Shown here piece by piece: positions 55,270 to 64,000 of a stretch of DNA of 64,000 bases. Source of the stretch: Thelonectria olida. Lineage: Eukaryota; Ascomycota; Sordariomycetes; Hypocreales; Nectriaceae. The translations under genes and the position numbers were made by a program. The DNA lies in assembly GCA_020736575.1 (NCBI GenBank), contig JAGPYM010000001.1, forward strand, positions 3,472,001-3,536,000, read 5' to 3'. Under the pieces are notes generated by a model that was not told the origin of the DNA, searched no databases, and saw only the letters and a list, made by a program, of their open reading frames with translations. Position 1 is the stretch's first letter. Every line of letters begins with the position of its first letter.

Positions 55270-56854
55270 ATGAGGGCCCCCCGAGCTCCGTTACGGTGCC
55301 TCGAGCCTCAGTTATATCTCCCGCTCCGAAATATAGTCCCTCGACGAACGGCCGTGAACCATTCAAAACTCCCTGCATCGCGCAGCTTTCCTTCTCCTCT
55401 CCGCCGGCAATCCTCAACCCAACATCGCTGCTATGCCACCGTTTCCGCCAGTGACCTCCGTTTCGGCCAACCCGTCTACGAAACCCATCCGCATATCCTC
55501 AAGCCCGGCGAACGTTTGTCTCTCCCCTGACAACCCCCAATGGCTCTTTGCTGACGTTCCTCTTCCTTAAGTCACACCTGGCATCACAGCCCAAGAATAT
55601 GCCGACCGCCGCGCCGCCCTCGCCCATTCTATGTCTGAAGGCAGCGTTGCAATCCTAAACGCCGCGTCCCTCCAGTACAAGTCCGGTGCCGTCTTCCATC
55701 CCTATCGCCAAGAGTCCAACTTCCTCTACCTCACCGGCTGGCAAGAAGGCGACGCCATCGCCCTCATCCAAAAGACTGGCCCTCAATTGGGAGACTACGT
55801 CTTCCGGCTCTTCGTTAAACCAAAGAACCCGCGCGAGGAGCAGTGGTCAGGCTATCGCAATGGCATAGAGGCTGCCCGCGATGTTTTCAACGCCGACGAG
55901 GCTCATTCTTTTGACCAGGCCAAGACCTTGCTCCCCAAACTCCTCGAATCTGCAAAGCTGATATACGCCGACTTCCAGCCCTCCAAAGCCAACCCCTCAA
56001 GTTGGCTATGGCGCTTCTTCTCCGGCCGCGACTCAAGGCCCAGTCGCACACCTCTCTACTCCGTCATGAACAAGCTTCGTGTCGTCAAGAGCCCCGCCGA
56101 AGTCGCCAACATGCGCCTGGCCGGCCAGATATCCGGCCGTGTCATCACTGACGCTATGCGCCGGCCATGGCAACGCGAAAAGGACTTGCACGCCTTCCTT
56201 GACTACCAATTCATCATCAATGGATGTGACGGCCCTGCCTACATCCCCGTAGTAGCCGGTGGCGATCGCGCAAACTGCATCCACTACACAGTCAACAATA
56301 GCACCTTCAAAGAGGATGAATTCATCCTCATCGACGCCGGTGGCGAACATGGCACTTACATCACCGACATCTCACGCACATGGCCCGCCTCTGGCAAATT
56401 CTCCCCTGCCCAGCGCGACCTGTACGAAGCCGTCCTCAAAGTCCAGCGCACCAGCATCTCGCTCTGTCGCGAAAGCGCCCGTCTCTCCCTGGAAGACATC
56501 CACAACATCACGGCTCGCGGCCTCGTCGATCAACTGCGCGCCATCGGCTTCAACGTGAGCACGAGCACCATCGACCAGCTCTTCCCGCACCACGTTGGCC
56601 ACTACATCGGCCTTGACGTGCACGACTGTCCCGGCTTCAGCCGCCGCGAGATCCTGCGTCGCGGACACTGCGTCACAATTGAGCCGGGCGTATACGTCCC
56701 AGACGACGACAAGTGGCCAAAAGCCTTCAGGAACATGGGTGTGCGTATCGAGGACAGCGTGTGCGTGGACGACGATTCACCATACATTCTTTCTACTGAG
56801 GCTGTGAAAGAGGTGGCGGACATTGAAGCTCTGCGGGACGACGAAAAGACTTAG
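55270..56854 (+). CDS. ICP55: mitochondrial Xaa-Pro-type aminopeptidase (Icp55)
   Basis: Exons 55270-55513 and 55572-56854 join to 508 residues. The intron has an unusual GTTTGT donor and TTAAG acceptor; the join gives KPGELTPGITAQEYADRRAA, the normal start of the aminopeptidase-P N-domain. The M24B pita-bread metal ligands are all present: LIDAGGEHGTYITDISRTWP (two Asp), PHHVGHYIGLDVHD (His), VTIEPGVYVP (Glu) and VRIEDSVCV (Glu). The first ~65 residues are rich in Arg, Pro and Ser and contain no acidic cluster, a mitochondrial presequence. In yeast Icp55 removes one residue after MPP cleavage to stabilise imported proteins. The frame is open upstream to 55159 but the extra sequence is hydrophobic and would spoil the presequence, so the Met at 55270 is preferred. 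Confidence 0.93.
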
Positions 56855-57512
56855 AGACATAGACATGAAGATACCTTATGCACAACATTGTAAAAAATAA
56901 TGAATAAGGGGGGTAAGATATCATGACGGAGCAAAACCGCGACCCATTGTATATTCTTTTTGTAACATCGCTGTTTCGTTGCTTCATCATGAGTTCATGA
57001 CGTATATGCTCTTTCCTTCATGGCTCCCAACGCAAATGAGAATAAAACAACATCACTCCATGACCAAAGAGCCAACCTTTCCAGGTAATACCGCCCAATC
57101 ATAGACTCTGTATAACTCATCATTTGCAAGTCATGCCCGCTCCAGGGTGGTAACCCTCACCTGAAGGCCAATCCCGTATTGAGACCCCTCAGATACGTCG
57201 TGAAACACAAACCCTCGCTTCTAATAAAACAAAACAGCCCATATAACGTCTCATCACCTCTCGCTCTATTCATGCACGCAAGGGTGGGGGTTACCATGAG
57301 AAAAAGCCAGATGCCACCGATACATAGAAAAAGCGCGAAAACAAATCACACCAAGCGGCGTGAGACAAGCTGCAAAACAAAAAGCCAAAGCAAAAACAAC
57401 AAAAAAAATATGTACGAGGAAGCAGGATGAGCAGTGTTTTGATAGCACGAGTCATCGCCGGGGTATATTTATACACAATCCCAAGCAACCTTGGAACAGA
57501 ACATCGTCTATT
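56855..57512. other. intergenic, convergent 3' ends
   Basis: Spacer between the 3' ends of the ICP55-type gene and the bHLH gene, with A-rich stretches near 57380-57415. I see nothing else in it. Confidence 0.4.
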
Positions 57513-59166
57513 TCAACAGAAACCTCTGGGGTCGAAGAGCGTTCTGCTGTGGTTGGGCATGAGGAACGGCTGTCGGGCCGAAGCACTGAGCAACTGCTCA
57601 AACGCCTGAAGTCGCCGTGCTAGCTCCTGGTGTTCCTTCAAGATTGCCTTATTGCGACGTTCTAGGTATTGAATATATTCGGTAGCCTTCGTCAGAACGG
57701 TTCCCTAGAAAGGAATGTCAATCGTCATGAAGGCAGAAACGAGTGAATCAATGGGAATACTGACCTTGCTCACTTTGGGGGCTCTTTGAGGATTTGAACT
57801 CTCTTCTTCATCTTCTCCACCATCCTCGGGTATAGACTTGAGAGCTGGCACCGCGTCGCGTAGCTCTGCAATCTTATCCTTCAGATTTGTTCTATATTTC
57901 CGCTCAATATCGTTATGAGCCGTTCGATCACCTGACTTGAGCTTGTCCTTGCCCTTGTCTGTGGTGTTCGTGTTGGTGCGCTGCAGTTGTGGCCGAGAAG
58001 AACTCAGAGCCGCAGAGCTTCCACCGTCGTTGGACGAGGTTTCGTGCTTGATTTGAGTCGCGGTCTTGGAGCTGTCAGCGGGCGTTGGGGTTTGACTTGG
58101 ATCTTGGCCTCCGAGGATGGAATCTATGCTGGCGTTAAACTCTGGTGGCAAGCCAGTTCCCAGACCAGCTCCGAATCCGAGACCAAATCCACTCGGGGGC
58201 ATGAAGCTCGCCGGAGTCCGGCCCGTGTTCATAGCAATTGCGAGAAGACGCCGCTGCTCTTCGTTGCTTAGGACTTGATTGATTTGGGAACCAACTCCAG
58301 GCATGGCCTGCTGATATCCTCCTGGCATACCTCCGGGGCTTTCAAGACCAAAATTTGGCTCCATCCGCAGGCCTGGTTCGGGCTTCTCCCAACTGAGGGG
58401 CGTAGAATAGAGGCCCTCCCGAGGAGGAACTTCTGGTGGGGGCATCGAGTCAATCTTGGCCAGATGCTCCTCTAGGTTAATTGAGTCAAGCCCCTCTTCA
58501 TCGTCAGATAGAGCATTGTCGAGAGCATTGTCATCAAAGAAATCCGTGCCTTTAAACGGAGGCGCTGAAGCGTAAATGTTGGTTCCCAGACCCGGTGTTG
58601 TCGAGTTGGATACATAACTGGGTCTTTACGGAATTGATCAGCGTTCAATGTCCTCGTAGTAAGGGAAATGGTACGAACCGGCTCGGATTAAAATTGTCAT
58701 AACGCTTCGAAAAATCAATCTCAAAGCTACCTGTTCTGTCGGCCTCCTCATCGTCGAACTGAATCCAATAATCAAGCGACTCCAGAGCAGACTCGGTATC
58801 AACCTTGGTGCGCTTCCGATCATGATGCGCGTCCTGTTTCCGTTGACGTTGGTGGGATCGCGGGTGTCCCCGGGTGGGTAGGACTGTTTTGTGTTGGGTG
58901 TAAGGGGACGGCATGGGTGCTTGTGTGAATGATATGTCGGTCGGGGCAGTTGAAGAGTTGTCAAACGAATTCATGTTATTGTTTGCCGACGGCGCAGATG
59001 TGCGCTCAGACATGCCCATTTCGCCGTCCATGCTGTTTTGGCGCCATGACGAAGGATCTTGCTGTTGCGAAGGACCCGCGCTGGAAGAAGCTTCGGCATT
59101 CTGGTCGACTGGGTTCAGCGTCTGGTTGTTGGGCACCGAAAAGAAACTGAGGAGATTGGGATCCAT
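57513..59166 (-). CDS. SREBP-like bHLH transcription factor (Sre2/SrbB type, no membrane anchor)
   Basis: Exons 59166-58679, 58617-57765 and 57704-57513 join to 510 residues. The bHLH region is at about residues 365-465: basic part and helix 1 TAHNDIERKYRTNLKDKIAE with the Tyr in RKYR that defines SREBP-class factors, then a loop, then helix 2 GTVLTKATEYIQYLERRNKA in the last exon, followed by a short leucine-zipper-like helix. No transmembrane segment follows, unlike SREBP/SrbA, so it should act directly in the nucleus as do Sre2/SrbB relatives in lipid, iron or hypoxia control. The loop is long and acidic (SIPEDGGEDEEESSNPQ). The N-terminal 360 residues are disordered, Ser/Gln/Asn-rich and acidic, probably an activation domain. 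The start is the ATG in MDPNLLSFFSVPN; an upstream GTG-led extension is not used. Confidence 0.9.
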
Positions 59167-61965
59167 CGCTAACACGGTATCCCCAAGCCTACAGAGGCCC
59201 GATCAGATGTCAATGACGGGGGGAGCTCGTGTCAGCGGCCCGGATATAGGTCACGCCGGCTCAATTCGCGAAAGGTCGACAAAGAAGAGGCGACGAGAAG
59301 GCGTCGGGAGGTGATTGCCTCAACAGACCAGCTGGCTCATTCGCGGGAGGGACTCGAAGCGATCGGGTGAGGTGTCGCGACAGCGATCAGGGCGTTGAGG
59401 GAGTTGTTGGAGTTGACGGGAGGGTTTCGGGAGCCGAGCCGTCGAATAATTGTCGTTGAGAAGAGTCGGCGGGACTAACAGCGTCGGCGACGGAGAAGTA
59501 TTCGGGTTCGAAGTCTGAAGGTTACTGCCGATGCTGACTGCTGACGGGAAAAGGAAAGACGACGGGGGAGAGGATGGGGAGAGACGAGAAGACGGAACAG
59601 CGAGGTGGGGTGTCTTGTCGCTAAGATTGAAGGTAGATCTGGATAGGAAGTTTTAACGTTCAGAGACGCGAGACGGCAAGAGAGGACAAATGCGACCGAA
59701 ATTTTTTAGGCTCTCGCAACGGCTCCAAGCAACAGCGTCGGGGCGGCGAAAATTGATGAGGTCGGCAAGGTTGGGCCAGAACCACGGGATTCGCAGAGGG
59801 TGAAAGGTTTTACAGCAGTATCACTGAGATCAGTCGACAGGACGACGGGGGTGGGCGACCGGGGTGGGTGAGAAGGGTTAGGGACAGGATTTGGGATTGC
59901 GGCTCCCCAATTCGCAGGAGACGAGATGCGAGACGCGGGGGACAGGGAATGGGGAGAGGAAAGAGGAAAGACGGAGTGGCAAGCAAGCAGCGCAGGCCAG
60001 CTCTTCGTAGCGAGGCAGGTAAAGGTGAGGGCGAGGGTGAGGAATAACCGGGCTGTCCGCTCTGCGTTCTGTGTGTTGTTGTACGAATACTGCCCAAGCC
60101 AAGGCAAGGATCTTGTGTGTGGGCAGCGCGCGTGTTTGCCGAGTGGGAGTTTTTGGCGGCAACAGGCTTTCTTTGGGGCAATGATGGGATTTCCGGGAGG
60201 GGTCCACAGGCCGTGTGAAAACGCTGACACCTGGGCTTTCAGAGGTTCAGCGAGAGCGTGGTTTTTGGTATGGAGGAATGTTGGGTATTGGGTATCCCGT
60301 TATGCACAGTACACGCAGGAAAAGAAAGGGTTCAGGGCAAGCGTCAGGTCCGTCACCCACTGCCGGCGGAAGAGGGAACGAAGAGAATGCAAGTCGTGAT
60401 GTTTGTCGGCCGCAATGGCGTGACTTTGGACATGGCTCTGGCCGTCCGTTACCCTCTCCCAGGGGCCCTGAACCCTGGCGTAGCAGAAATTGTCCACTGC
60501 CTGTCGAGATCGTATGATGGGCGAGGCTGCGGAGGGGAATTGTACGATGGCCAAGGCTGAAGTCTATTGGTGGTTAGCATGGGGGCGTGCAGAACCCGGG
60601 GCGCCGTAGCGAAGTGGAGAAGGCAGAGGGGGCGTGGCTGTATTGGCAGGGCCCTCTTGGCGCGACTTCCATTTGGGCCCTGCAAAGGGAATCATGGATG
60701 GGAAAGAGCACCCTGGGAAAGAAACGGATGGGCCAGTCGCCGCACTTAGAAGCCATGTCGATAAACAACACGGGCGTCGTTTTTTCCATCAGCTCCCTGC
60801 TCTCAACGAAGCTGCCCCCCATGTTGCCACATTCAACGTCGCCACTGGTTTTCCTCGACCAAGGCAAGCCTATCCGTTAGACGTGCCAAAGGTGCCCGGT
60901 GCCCGCTGTCACCAGCACGCCAAATGTCATCCTTGTGCGGCGCTTGGCAACGGCGCCCCCTCAAAAAGATGGGCCACCATGGGAAAGGGCCTGGAAGCTT
61001 TCAGCCTCGTTCTAGCCCGCAGTGTTGGAGCATGTCTGTCTGCTAAACACACACCGCGATCCTCAGCCAGACACGTCGAGTTGTGGACCCGATTCGTCGG
61101 CTCGTTGGCAGCTTGCACGCCCAGTCTCGGTCCGCTGCGGCTTGCCGTTGGTCACTTCACGTTCTCGACTCTTTTTTATTTTTTTGCTCCGAGGGGGGTG
61201 TGGTTCTTGCCATGTGGCCGAGTGGATTTTCTCTTTCGTTTTTCTGCTCTTGTTTCTTTTTCCGCCATTCAACACAGGTCAAGACTTCAGACTTCGATCG
61301 TTGATAGCGACTCGGACCTCGTGCCTGTGCTTCATGAGCATGCTTCATCTCGGTGAGTCTTGTGCATACGAATAATTCCTATCTACATCAACTTGTTTTC
61401 CATTCTTTTTCCTTTTCTTTATTTTTTTGCGCACTTGACCTGTGGCGTACGAACGAACCCCAACCCCGTGCTCTTTGTCTAGCGTTTTCCCATCAATGTC
61501 AACCGTTGCAACCGTCGTATTCAGGTAGTATATCTTTATTCCCGCCTAACCCCAGCTTTTTTTTCTTTGGCCCTCGGCCGCTTGGCCTCGTGAATGATCG
61601 ACGTTTGGTTCGGTTCTATTTCCAGACAAAGCGGCCAATGCTCCTTGCGACTTTGCAACGATTACTTACAAGATCTCTTTGTGATTGGGTGTCGGTGTCA
61701 AAGGCTGCTCAATGGGGAGATGCCCCAATCAGCCTCACACATTTATTGAGCGATGTACTTCTTATAGCTTCAAACACCCAACGACCTCTACACTTGGGTA
61801 TCAATAACTATTCGCGATGTTGACGACCGTATTCGTCCTCTTGAAACACAGCGTTCGTGGTTCTTCTTAACTTGACGATATAAAATTGCCTCGTAGTTCC
61901 AGCTTTACCATGATACTACTAACACTCCATCACCATCAACCTGACTCTGTCCCATTTACTTCAAG
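59167..61965. other. 2.8-kb divergent intergenic region
   Basis: The shared upstream region of the bHLH gene (minus) and the LysM gene (plus). It is G-rich on the plus strand near 59200-60300. Frames of up to 240 residues (60634-61356, plus) are long but show no conserved motif, have no clear start context and overlap several others, so I do not call them. A TATA box for the LysM gene lies at 61879. Confidence 0.45.
61879..61885 (+). promoter_or_regulatory. TATA box of the LysM gene
   Basis: TATAAAA lies 87 bases upstream of the start codon at 61966, a good distance for a short fungal leader. Confidence 0.55.
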
Positions 61966-62715
61966 ATGAAGGACTTTCCCAGAACCCTCACTGCGGGCGC
62001 TCTTCTAGCAGCGCGGACATCGCTTGTCATAGCAGCCAGTATCCCCATCAACACTCCCAGCCCAATGCTGCAACCCACATATCCCGCCTGCGAGCAATTC
62101 CACATGGCCCTCCCCGGCGAAGACTGCAACGCCATCATCACCGCTGCCTACCTCAACCGCTATGAGTTCTTCCGCATCAACCCCGCCGTCGACGGCGAGC
62201 AGGGCTGCAAGGACAACATCCTGGCCAACACTTGGTACTGCGTCAAGTCCAAGGGCGGTGCGGTCCAACCCGCCGCCACCGCCAGCTCGGCCCAACCAAC
62301 AAACACCCAACACGCCGTCGAGTCTGCCCTCGGCGGCAAGGACTCCGAAACAAAGACGAGCAAGCCAAAGCCCACCAGCACAAGGGACGAGATGAAAATC
62401 ACCACCATTGCCCTCCCCAACCAGGACCAATGCCGCTTCGGAGACTGCTGGTACGCATTCGGCACCCTCAGCACTAGCAAGGAAGAGAAGCTCGCCACGG
62501 CGTCGAGCATATGCAACAAGCTCCTCGTCCACGGCTGCAACAGCAACTTTGATTGGCCGGGCCACATCGAAAAGCTCTGTGGCGACTGCACGGAACTCAG
62601 CTCGGCCTGTCCATGCTTCCTTGCAGGGCATTACCATACCAGGACCCTCAACCCAATGTACTCGCGGCCATGGGACGGCAAGGATTGGTACTGGCCCGGA
62701 GACGATGGCAGGTAA
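61966..62715 (+). CDS. secreted LysM-domain protein with Cys-rich C-terminal domain
   Basis: This intronless gene encodes 249 residues. An N-terminal signal peptide (about residues 1-25, with ALLAARTSLVIAAS) is followed by one divergent LysM-like module at about residues 42-94: CEQFHMALPGEDCNAIITAA, FFRINPAVDGEQGCKDNILA, NTWYCVKSKGG. The pattern PGEDC, NPAV and W/YC is that of fungal LysM domains, which bind chitin oligomers and can act as effectors or wall-bound proteins. After a Thr/Lys/Ser-rich linker a second, unrecognised domain (about 155-249) has eight to nine Cys, as in QCRFGDCWYAFG, ICNKLLVHGC, LCGDCTEL, SACPCFL, and it ends rich in Trp and Tyr. No GPI signal or anchor is present, so the protein is probably released. 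Confidence 0.82.
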   Translation: MKDFPRTLTAGALLAARTSLVIAASIPINTPSPMLQPTYPACEQFHMALPGEDCNAIITAAYLNRYEFFRINPAVDGEQGCKDNILANTWYCVKSKGGAVQPAATASSAQPTNTQHAVESALGGKDSETKTSKPKPTSTRDEMKITTIALPNQDQCRFGDCWYAFGTLSTSKEEKLATASSICNKLLVHGCNSNFDWPGHIEKLCGDCTELSSACPCFLAGHYHTRTLNPMYSRPWDGKDWYWPGDDGR

Positions 62716-63180
62716 ATCGCCCCCAACCACCTGCCCGACCCATTCGCCGTTTCTTCATAGTCCCTTTCCACGCTTTTGGAATGAAGGAAAAGGCATCATG
62801 TACGTGTATGTACGGCGAACCATGGACTCGGGAGTGGACCTCCGTTAGCAGTCCAAAGCCCGGGAAGGCTAGGCCTGGCGTCTCCGGGGATTATGCCGGT
62901 TGTATTCTTATTTTCACTTCTTTCTTCTCTTCATTTCTTCACTCGGCAGGGCATCGCTTTCAGCCGGAGCCCCTAGTCGTTTTGTTTTCAATTCTCTCTC
63001 TCTATAGGTAACTATAACTCAATACACCGGCTGCAGTGCTGTTGAACCGGTCGCCGATGCATCAAGAACATTCCTCATTAATGCGATTCGCTGCCTTCGT
63101 AGTCGTCATGGCATGTAGGTCGTATCTCGTGTTTCCCCTGCATCTCTTCAACGGCCTGCTTTCCCACCGTCCGTTGTCCT
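62716..63180. other. intergenic, convergent 3' ends
   Basis: Spacer between the 3' end of the LysM gene and the small minus-strand Cys-rich gene. I see nothing specific in it. Confidence 0.4.
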
Positions 63181-63366
63181 TCACTTCATGTCGAGCGGAG
63201 GAGGAAGCGTGTCCCTTCGGATGCAGTCGTCGCACTTCGCTGCCATGTACAAGATCTCGTGCTTAGCCCCGGGTCCCCTACACCCGTTTAAAGCCTTTGA
63301 ACACCAGTTGATCTTGTAGTATCCGACATGTCCACAGGCCCATTGCTTATCCACTTGGACACACAT
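63181..63366 (-). CDS. small Cys/His-rich protein, possibly the last exon of a longer gene
   Basis: The 61 residues from the Met at 63366 read MCVQVDKQWACGHVGYYKIN and continue with WCSKALNGCRG and YMAAKCDDCIRRDTLP. The spacing of Cys and His (C, CGH, WC, GC, KCxxC) looks like a small zinc-binding module of a kind I recall among uncharacterised ascomycete proteins. The frame is open upstream to 63720, but that part is basic, low in complexity (including KKKKKR) and contains potential splice sites, so the true start and any upstream exon are uncertain. The minus-strand upstream region contains an 18-base A/T run at 63722-63739. I do not know its function. Confidence 0.5.
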   Translation of the reverse strand: MCVQVDKQWACGHVGYYKINWCSKALNGCRGPGAKHEILYMAAKCDDCIRRDTLPPPLDMK

Positions 63367-64000
63367 GGTGCAAGTGTGTTTTGTCTTCTGAATCGCGATC
63401 CTCTTCTTCTTCTTTTTCGTCGTCCTGCGAGAAACGCATTCGTTCTCAGTACAGAGTTGAATGGAGAGTTGTCGTCGTCGTGTGCCTATATAAAAAGTAA
63501 GTTTTGTCTGACAACGGGGAGGAAATCTAGAGAAGAGAAATGTGAGGCAATTTGTTTTATAGCTTGAATTACCTTTCCAGTGTGGTTCATTGAAAACGGT
63601 GGTGTTGATAGCACAGCGTTGCCGTTCGCCATGTGCTCGTGATGACCTCGGCCCGGATCTCTGATTAGGCCACGGACTGGCTCCTCGTCCCTGACGTTTG
63701 AAGCTGCGGTTTGACGACACCTTTTTTTTTTTTTTTTTTCTTTACCTCTCCTTTGCACGGCACTTATTAAGCTGACTGTCTAATAACAGCACACGCGCGG
63801 CCGGCAGAAGGATGGCGAATTGGTGTCACAAAAACACGGGGAGGGGAAAAAAGAGCGAGCGGTTGATAGGTAAGTAGTTATTTCGCTCCAAAAACTGACT
63901 GATCAACAAAATCTGTGGTTGCCGTTTCGTTATTATTGGCGACCCATCTGGAGGAAGCAGCGAATCACTGGCAACCGGGCGCAAGTTGCTAAGAACTGTC
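63367..64000. other. end of window, upstream of small Cys-rich gene
   Basis: Apart from the poly-T run at 63722-63739 and the uncertain upstream part of the small Cys-rich gene, I see nothing with clear function. Confidence 0.35.
63722..63739. repeat. poly-T run
   Basis: Eighteen consecutive T on the plus strand (A on the minus strand), located upstream of the small Cys-rich gene. It may act as a nucleosome-free promoter element or may simply be a slippage-prone run. Confidence 0.9.

Noticed and set aside
59706..60230. 174-codon open frame on the minus strand upstream of the bHLH gene
   Set aside because: The translation is Pro/Ser/Leu-rich, typical of random frames in GC-rich leader DNA, with no family resemblance.
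60634..61356. 240-codon open frame on the plus strand upstream of the LysM gene
   Set aside because: It has no conserved motif, no good start context and its composition follows the G-rich local sequence; several other frames overlap it on both strands.
1..64000. A biosynthetic gene cluster or mobile element as the 'exciting system'
   Set aside because: There is no polyketide or peptide synthetase, terpene cyclase, transposase or integrase in the window, and the neighbouring genes have unrelated housekeeping roles.

Overview
The window is nuclear chromosomal DNA of a filamentous ascomycete, most likely a sordariomycete. The reasons are short GT-AG introns with CTAAC/CTGAC-type branch points, about 20 spaced protein genes with no operons, an intron-containing tRNA-Gly, and fungus-specific families (Crh transglycosylase, LysM protein, Dbf4, Sre2-type bHLH factor). 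A PL1 pectate lyase, a LysM protein, a phenylalanine ammonia-lyase and a protealysin-like protease suggest a plant-associated or otherwise host-associated species. The species itself cannot be fixed from the sequence.

Layout. 1-3.5 kb: no gene. 3.6-6.2 kb: a large disordered protein. 7.0-9.7 kb: divergent MMS2 (K63 ubiquitin E2 variant) and a mitochondrial stomatin-like SPFH protein. 10.5-20.3 kb: a Cys-rich GPI protein, a free-standing piece of the meiotic helicase MER3 (Sec63 domain only), an M4 metalloprotease and a GPI-anchored Crh enzyme, all on the minus strand. 20.3-26.7 kb: gene-poor. 26.7-27.9 kb: a broken zinc alcohol dehydrogenase. 28.1 kb: tRNA-Gly(GCC). 28.5-40.1 kb, plus strand: a poly(ADP-ribose) glycohydrolase, a membrane glycosyltransferase, pectate lyase, a SIRT5-like sirtuin and a CWC16/Saf4 splicing factor. 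40.5-49.8 kb: UBC8 (E2), ketopantoate hydroxymethyltransferase, ATG12, the PAP phosphatase MET22/HAL2 and PAL. 51.5-59.2 kb: DBF4, ICP55-type aminopeptidase and an SREBP-like bHLH factor. 61.9-63.4 kb: a LysM protein and a small Cys-rich protein.

The genes do not form one pathway. Three (MMS2, UBC8, ATG12) belong to ubiquitin or ubiquitin-like conjugation. Two (stomatin-like protein, ICP55) act in mitochondrial protein quality control. Several (pectate lyase, Crh, LysM, GPI protein) act at the wall or outside the cell.

The most striking observation is the UBC8 gene. Its conserved protein can only be read by splicing nine exons that include micro-exons of 8, 3 and 1 nucleotide. The single-nucleotide exon supplies the middle base of a conserved Met codon and is flanked by two introns with good splice signals. 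The next most interesting are the stand-alone MER3 Sec63 gene, the fungal protealysin-like protease and a stop-free 57-nt intron in ATG12. All exon structures were derived by eye from splice signals, reading frame and remembered family conservation; no search or transcript data were available.
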